Shown here one piece after another: positions 29,501 to 31,959 of a stretch of 31,959 nucleotides of DNA. The stretch's first letter is position 1. Each line of letters starts with the position of its first letter. Source of the DNA: Fimenecus sp045579305 (GTDB lineage Bacteria > Bacillota > Clostridia > Oscillospirales > Acutalibacteraceae); assembly GCA_045579305.1 (NCBI GenBank), contig JAZNLY010000045.1, positions 1 to 31,959 on the forward strand. The letters are read 5' to 3'. The translations under genes and the position numbers were made by a program. Below the pieces are notes generated by a model. That model ran no database searches, was not told the origin of the DNA, and worked only from the letters and a program-made list of their open reading frames with translations.

Positions 29501-31959
29501 ACTCATCAGGTATGCTTGAAACTCACAGAGGTTCTACTGTAACAGACCACGCATACGATATTCAGATTAAGAAAGTTGAATCTGACGCATCTGCAAATAC
29601 ACTTACATTCGATTACGGTGACGGTCTCATTTCTCCATATGAAACACTCAACATTGCTGTTGGTGGTACATATCAGCAAGATGAAGCTGTTACAGTAACA
29701 ATCACTTATGACTTTGTTGGTAAAGATGGTCAGCCAATCGGCGGTACACAGAATACATCAGTTTCATTCTTCATCTCTAACTTGTATGAAGACGCTAATA
29801 TTGATGGTCGTAAATCTGGCGACGATGACGAAGACTACACAGGTATCAACCAGTATAAGAGATATCAGTTCACAGAGGATATTTACTCAACATACTTAGG
29901 TACAAACGCTGAAATCTACTGGAAGAGTGCAACAGTTGACCTTTCACCACCAGATAGTAAGGATTTCGAGTACTTCTGTCCAATCGGTGATGCACCAGGT
30001 TGTGATGGTCAGAGTAAAGTAAACTGGAGTGCTGGTACACAGATTACAGGTCAGGCTGCTAACTATTTCGAATACGATCCAGTAGATGACTGGCCAGCAG
30101 AAATTAAGAACGGTGGAACAGTTACTAACAACCTTTACAGAGCTAAGTCTGGCGTAACAGCTGACACAGAATTCCCATACGGTAACTATGACGGTGGTGG
30201 ACTTGCTGTTAAGTACGGTTCAGGTGAAAAGCACTATGAAATCGACTTCATCTACTACAATGACTTTAATGTTGATGTAGTTTATGCTGACAACAAAGAC
30301 AATGGTTACAACGCTAACCAGGGTGTTGATGCTGCAACATATAATGAATATAACGCAGCATGGAAAGACATTGTTAAGTATGCAACATACCCAATGATGA
30401 CTTCATTTAACGGCAACACAGCAACTGACTACGTTACAACAATTCAGCCATACATCGAAGATGCTATCGAAAGATTCGAAGCAGCTAAGGAAGCTTATGA
30501 AGAAGCTCTTGCTGAAGCTCAGTCTACAGGCGCAGCAGAGTCAGACCTTCCACCATACGTTGTTGCTCTTCAGGAAGCAATTGATGATGACTTCATCAAT
30601 GGTAAGGAAATCAACTTCCAGGATTACAACTTCTATGAATACTTCAACTACAACGATGAAAAGGTCAAGGGTGAAGAACTTTATCGTACATACCTTGCTC
30701 CTGAAGTAATGGATACATATTATATCCTTAACTCAGGCATCCGTGAAGCTGAACTCAACAATGTTATCGCAGCAGAATCAAATTCAATCATCGCAGCTGG
30801 TATCACAGCTTCAAGATTGATGAACGATCCTGCAGCAGTTGCAGAGTCACAGAGACTTCATGACGAATGGAAACAGCCAGTTACAACAAAACTTATTGTT
30901 GACGATATGGCATCTCGTATCACTTACTACAAGCAGTTCCTTGCACCAAACGCAGAACCTGACGTAAATGGCGAACCAGCACATATGTATTTCCTTAACC
31001 AGGAAATCGCTCACGTTGAGGCTCAGGGTCTTGTTGCAGCTAATTACACAGCAGCTTCATGGGCAAAATATGCAGAATGCCTTGAAATTGCTAAAGCAGT
31101 AGCAGCTGGTAATGATGAATGGGGTTATTCAAACTATAACTCAGACATCTACTCAGTTAAGTACAACCTTATGGTTGCTTACAAGAACCTTCTTGCTAAG
31201 AGCTCTTCACTTATCGAAGCAGGCGGCACAGGTACTCTTAATGCTAACATCGCTATCGCAGAAGAAATCTTCGCTTCTCTTGAAGCAGGCGACGGTGTAT
31301 GGGCACTTGCAGCAGATTATGAAGGTGAAGCAAATGCAGCTTATGCACAGCTTATCTCAGCTCTTGGTTACTACTATGTAGGTGAAGACGGCAACACATG
31401 GAACCTCTATGAGGATTCAGCATATGAATACCGTGATAACGACCGTCCAAACAACCAGAACAACCAGGCTAAGGTTGACGCTTCTAACGCAGCTCTCGAA
31501 GCAGCTATCGCTAACTTCGAAACAGCAGTAGTTGCTGGCGACCCAGAACTCATTCTCACTGAAACAGGTGCAGAAATGGGCGCATTTATCGATACAGATA
31601 TCTGTGTAAGCTCAGGTGATTTCGCTGGTGCTATCTACGGTGTAGATACAATCAACGACGAAGCTCTTGAAGATTACTTCACAACAGAATTTGGTTCAGT
31701 AGAATTTGTTGCAAACGAAAACGATGTAATGTCAACAGGCGCTACAGCAAACCTTCTCAATGATGACGGTGATGTAATTGCAACATACGTATTCATCTAC
31801 TTCGGCGATGTTAACGGTGATGGAGCTGTTGATATGTCTGACGTTGGTGATATTGATGCTCACGACCAGTGGCTTGTAAACTTCGAAGACGATTCACCAT
31901 ACCTTTATGCTGGTGATGTTAACTTTGACGGTGTAGTTGATATGTCTGACGCAGGTGAC
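26569..31959 (+). CDS. Very large secreted dockerin-containing protein (3' end cut by window)
   Basis: Open from ATG 26569 to the window edge without a stop: at least 1797 aa. AGGAGG lies 8 bp before the start. A Sec signal peptide (MNKMKKLLSVVLAVVLALSA) has a likely cleavage after SAA at 28. The mature protein is acidic, rich in Asn, Asp, Tyr and Thr. Two helical stretches of similar style occur near 60-220 and 785-880. Around 1493-1545 the pattern YTAASWAKYAECLEIAKAV resembles a FIVAR domain. A beta-type domain starts near 1665, and a dockerin begins at 1746: GDVNGDGAVDMSDV, then GDVNFDGVVDMSD at 1782, two EF-hand-like calcium loops 36 residues apart. I recognise no catalytic domain. Codons favour AAC, TTC, GAC, GCT and CGT, unlike the AAT/AAA-leaning genes before it, suggesting very high expression. 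It is likely a surface or cohesin-bound protein; the ligand is unknown. Confidence 0.9.
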   Translation, partial: MNKMKKLLSVVLAVVLALSAFSVMGSAAKTAYQTVDNLKALDAYSPYGQVTRLSLEERTSIILDALDNLLPTANINMGEVFNVLGLSVTIDLTSVDRLCYSFDTIYDTFNATLFSIAKGIVNLGIIEDAKVNTWKTGMQRNNENQTQFEIISELLEFLSNNTGLVNSVFTNGLDLGIVSLGDVSKIEDIILNLPGFVKGLVYPKIERWDDTLAVIKELDDSIAGTSADYTSVEAVANWRVKELFNDNMSITTVKYDVNGNMTSEHTGMPIMTTAPATGVITDGNAPRCYYYVNGTTPGSVMTVYHLVDAKEAKDLAKTPDKVNGSPAAYTYFKEAQTYVMTQEVPGSETYVWQATDEWGNKWSMKWYNDDSNWLDGLSGDDIDLRDMSLAELLYTFIPPVFEAMAPTVLNGSVKKILAEFLGAKFTYVGQGGPEADDAVLALGNNEFFTREQEDYLWEWSDYAIIDGTHYYRFENQIFVGDLSQKNNYFDIINWDYEIGADFINEFVPANGGSTSDTLLMNLNDFIIKVANTALKDSAATVDAISGFEKQWTKPALTAGGNDKLVANLKAIAQAVIGLAPQHVFGSDYATNERCYVELMLSDDNDTVLTGIAAHIVNMVMPSMSLPGKSDLLASNAKVGAILAAVIREFAAYLAPEYNFDALIYTDFGTTTADPVKSFVAGKDSGYWLDVCLTMGINVGFEYLRAFADMGEGTPEWNSFVAYSGYGVDGKTYAADTTQEALNAEWEGMLDYIIDWALEKDYEWCWAMENLVDVDGDIDLATAQDPWKKLDSVLNALLPVDEILNVKATNCETELEQLLRYDLILAIVDLRWNDLANILIVPDGFVRNENILDQLATKLKGIVNYLFKKVGNSANNFELIPSVITDFDSLANQANLKTMVVSLVGALYNAGVTDGGCRTLFPFLNFLLGWKTDPQVIKDPVITTSFRDGNDYAYMWKDGGFGAGSNIGDGATVIKILNNSSGMLETHRGSTVTDHAYDIQIKKVESDASANTLTFDYGDGLISPYETLNIAVGGTYQQDEAVTVTITYDFVGKDGQPIGGTQNTSVSFFISNLYEDANIDGRKSGDDDEDYTGINQYKRYQFTEDIYSTYLGTNAEIYWKSATVDLSPPDSKDFEYFCPIGDAPGCDGQSKVNWSAGTQITGQAANYFEYDPVDDWPAEIKNGGTVTNNLYRAKSGVTADTEFPYGNYDGGGLAVKYGSGEKHYEIDFIYYNDFNVDVVYADNKDNGYNANQGVDAATYNEYNAAWKDIVKYATYPMMTSFNGNTATDYVTTIQPYIEDAIERFEAAKEAYEEALAEAQSTGAAESDLPPYVVALQEAIDDDFINGKEINFQDYNFYEYFNYNDEKVKGEELYRTYLAPEVMDTYYILNSGIREAELNNVIAAESNSIIAAGITASRLMNDPAAVAESQRLHDEWKQPVTTKLIVDDMASRITYYKQFLAPNAEPDVNGEPAHMYFLNQEIAHVEAQGLVAANYTAASWAKYAECLEIAKAVAAGNDEWGYSNYNSDIYSVKYNLMVAYKNLLAKSSSLIEAGGTGTLNANIAIAEEIFASLEAGDGVWALAADYEGEANAAYAQLISALGYYYVGEDGNTWNLYEDSAYEYRDNDRPNNQNNQAKVDASNAALEAAIANFETAVVAGDPELILTETGAEMGAFIDTDICVSSGDFAGAIYGVDTINDEALEDYFTTEFGSVEFVANENDVMSTGATANLLNDDGDVIATYVFIYFGDVNGDGAVDMSDVGDIDAHDQWLVNFEDDSPYLYAGDVNFDGVVDMSDAGD

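Overview
The window is the replication-origin region of a low-GC Gram-positive chromosome. It is most likely from the class Clostridia, in the Ruminococcaceae/Oscillospiraceae sphere of gut or rumen anaerobes. The order dnaA-dnaN-yaaA-recF-remB-gyrB-gyrA on one arm and rpmH-rnpA-yidD-yidC-jag-mnmG-rsmG-noc-parA-parB-serS on the other is the classical Firmicutes origin layout. A very large secreted protein ending in a dockerin-type calcium-binding module points to a polysaccharide-associated clostridium. The lineage is inferred from gene content and composition, not from a marker search.

Layout. Left arm (1-13793, all minus strand): a Mrp-type Fe-S carrier ATPase cut by the window edge, mnmE, tadA, a CPBP membrane protease, an LCP cell-wall ligase, gyrA, gyrB, remB, recF, the S4 protein yaaA, dnaN and dnaA. 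Most junctions overlap or are under 35 bp, so this is one or a few long transcripts; dnaN has its own good promoter. The origin spacer (13794-14215) is very AT-rich and carries the strong rpmH promoter at its right edge. Right arm (14216-25762, all plus strand): ribosomal protein L34 and RNase P protein, the YidD/YidC/Jag membrane-insertion set, mnmG and rsmG, the nucleoid proteins Noc, ParA and ParB with two perfect parS sites, seryl-tRNA synthetase and two lipoproteins. Every gene points away from the origin, so all are co-directional with replication.

Accessory end (25763-31959): a strong terminator, the second copy of an interspersed palindromic repeat, about 300 bp of AT-rich DNA, then a near-consensus promoter driving a roughly 275-nt, heavily base-paired RNA that I cannot name. 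About 75 bp further on starts a secreted protein of at least 1797 residues with a signal peptide, a FIVAR-like helical segment and a dockerin cut by the window edge. Its codon choice differs sharply from the housekeeping genes and suggests very high expression.

How it works together: DnaA, DnaN, RecF and gyrase serve replication; Noc, ParA, ParB and parS serve origin segregation and division placement; MnmE/MnmG and TadA modify the tRNA wobble position; RnpA matures tRNA; YidC/YidD/Jag insert membrane proteins. The points most worth a second look are the structured RNA with its dockerin neighbour, a variant DnaA recognition motif paired with non-canonical box-like repeats, displacement of mnmE to the other side of the origin, and a hairpin cluster between noc and parA.
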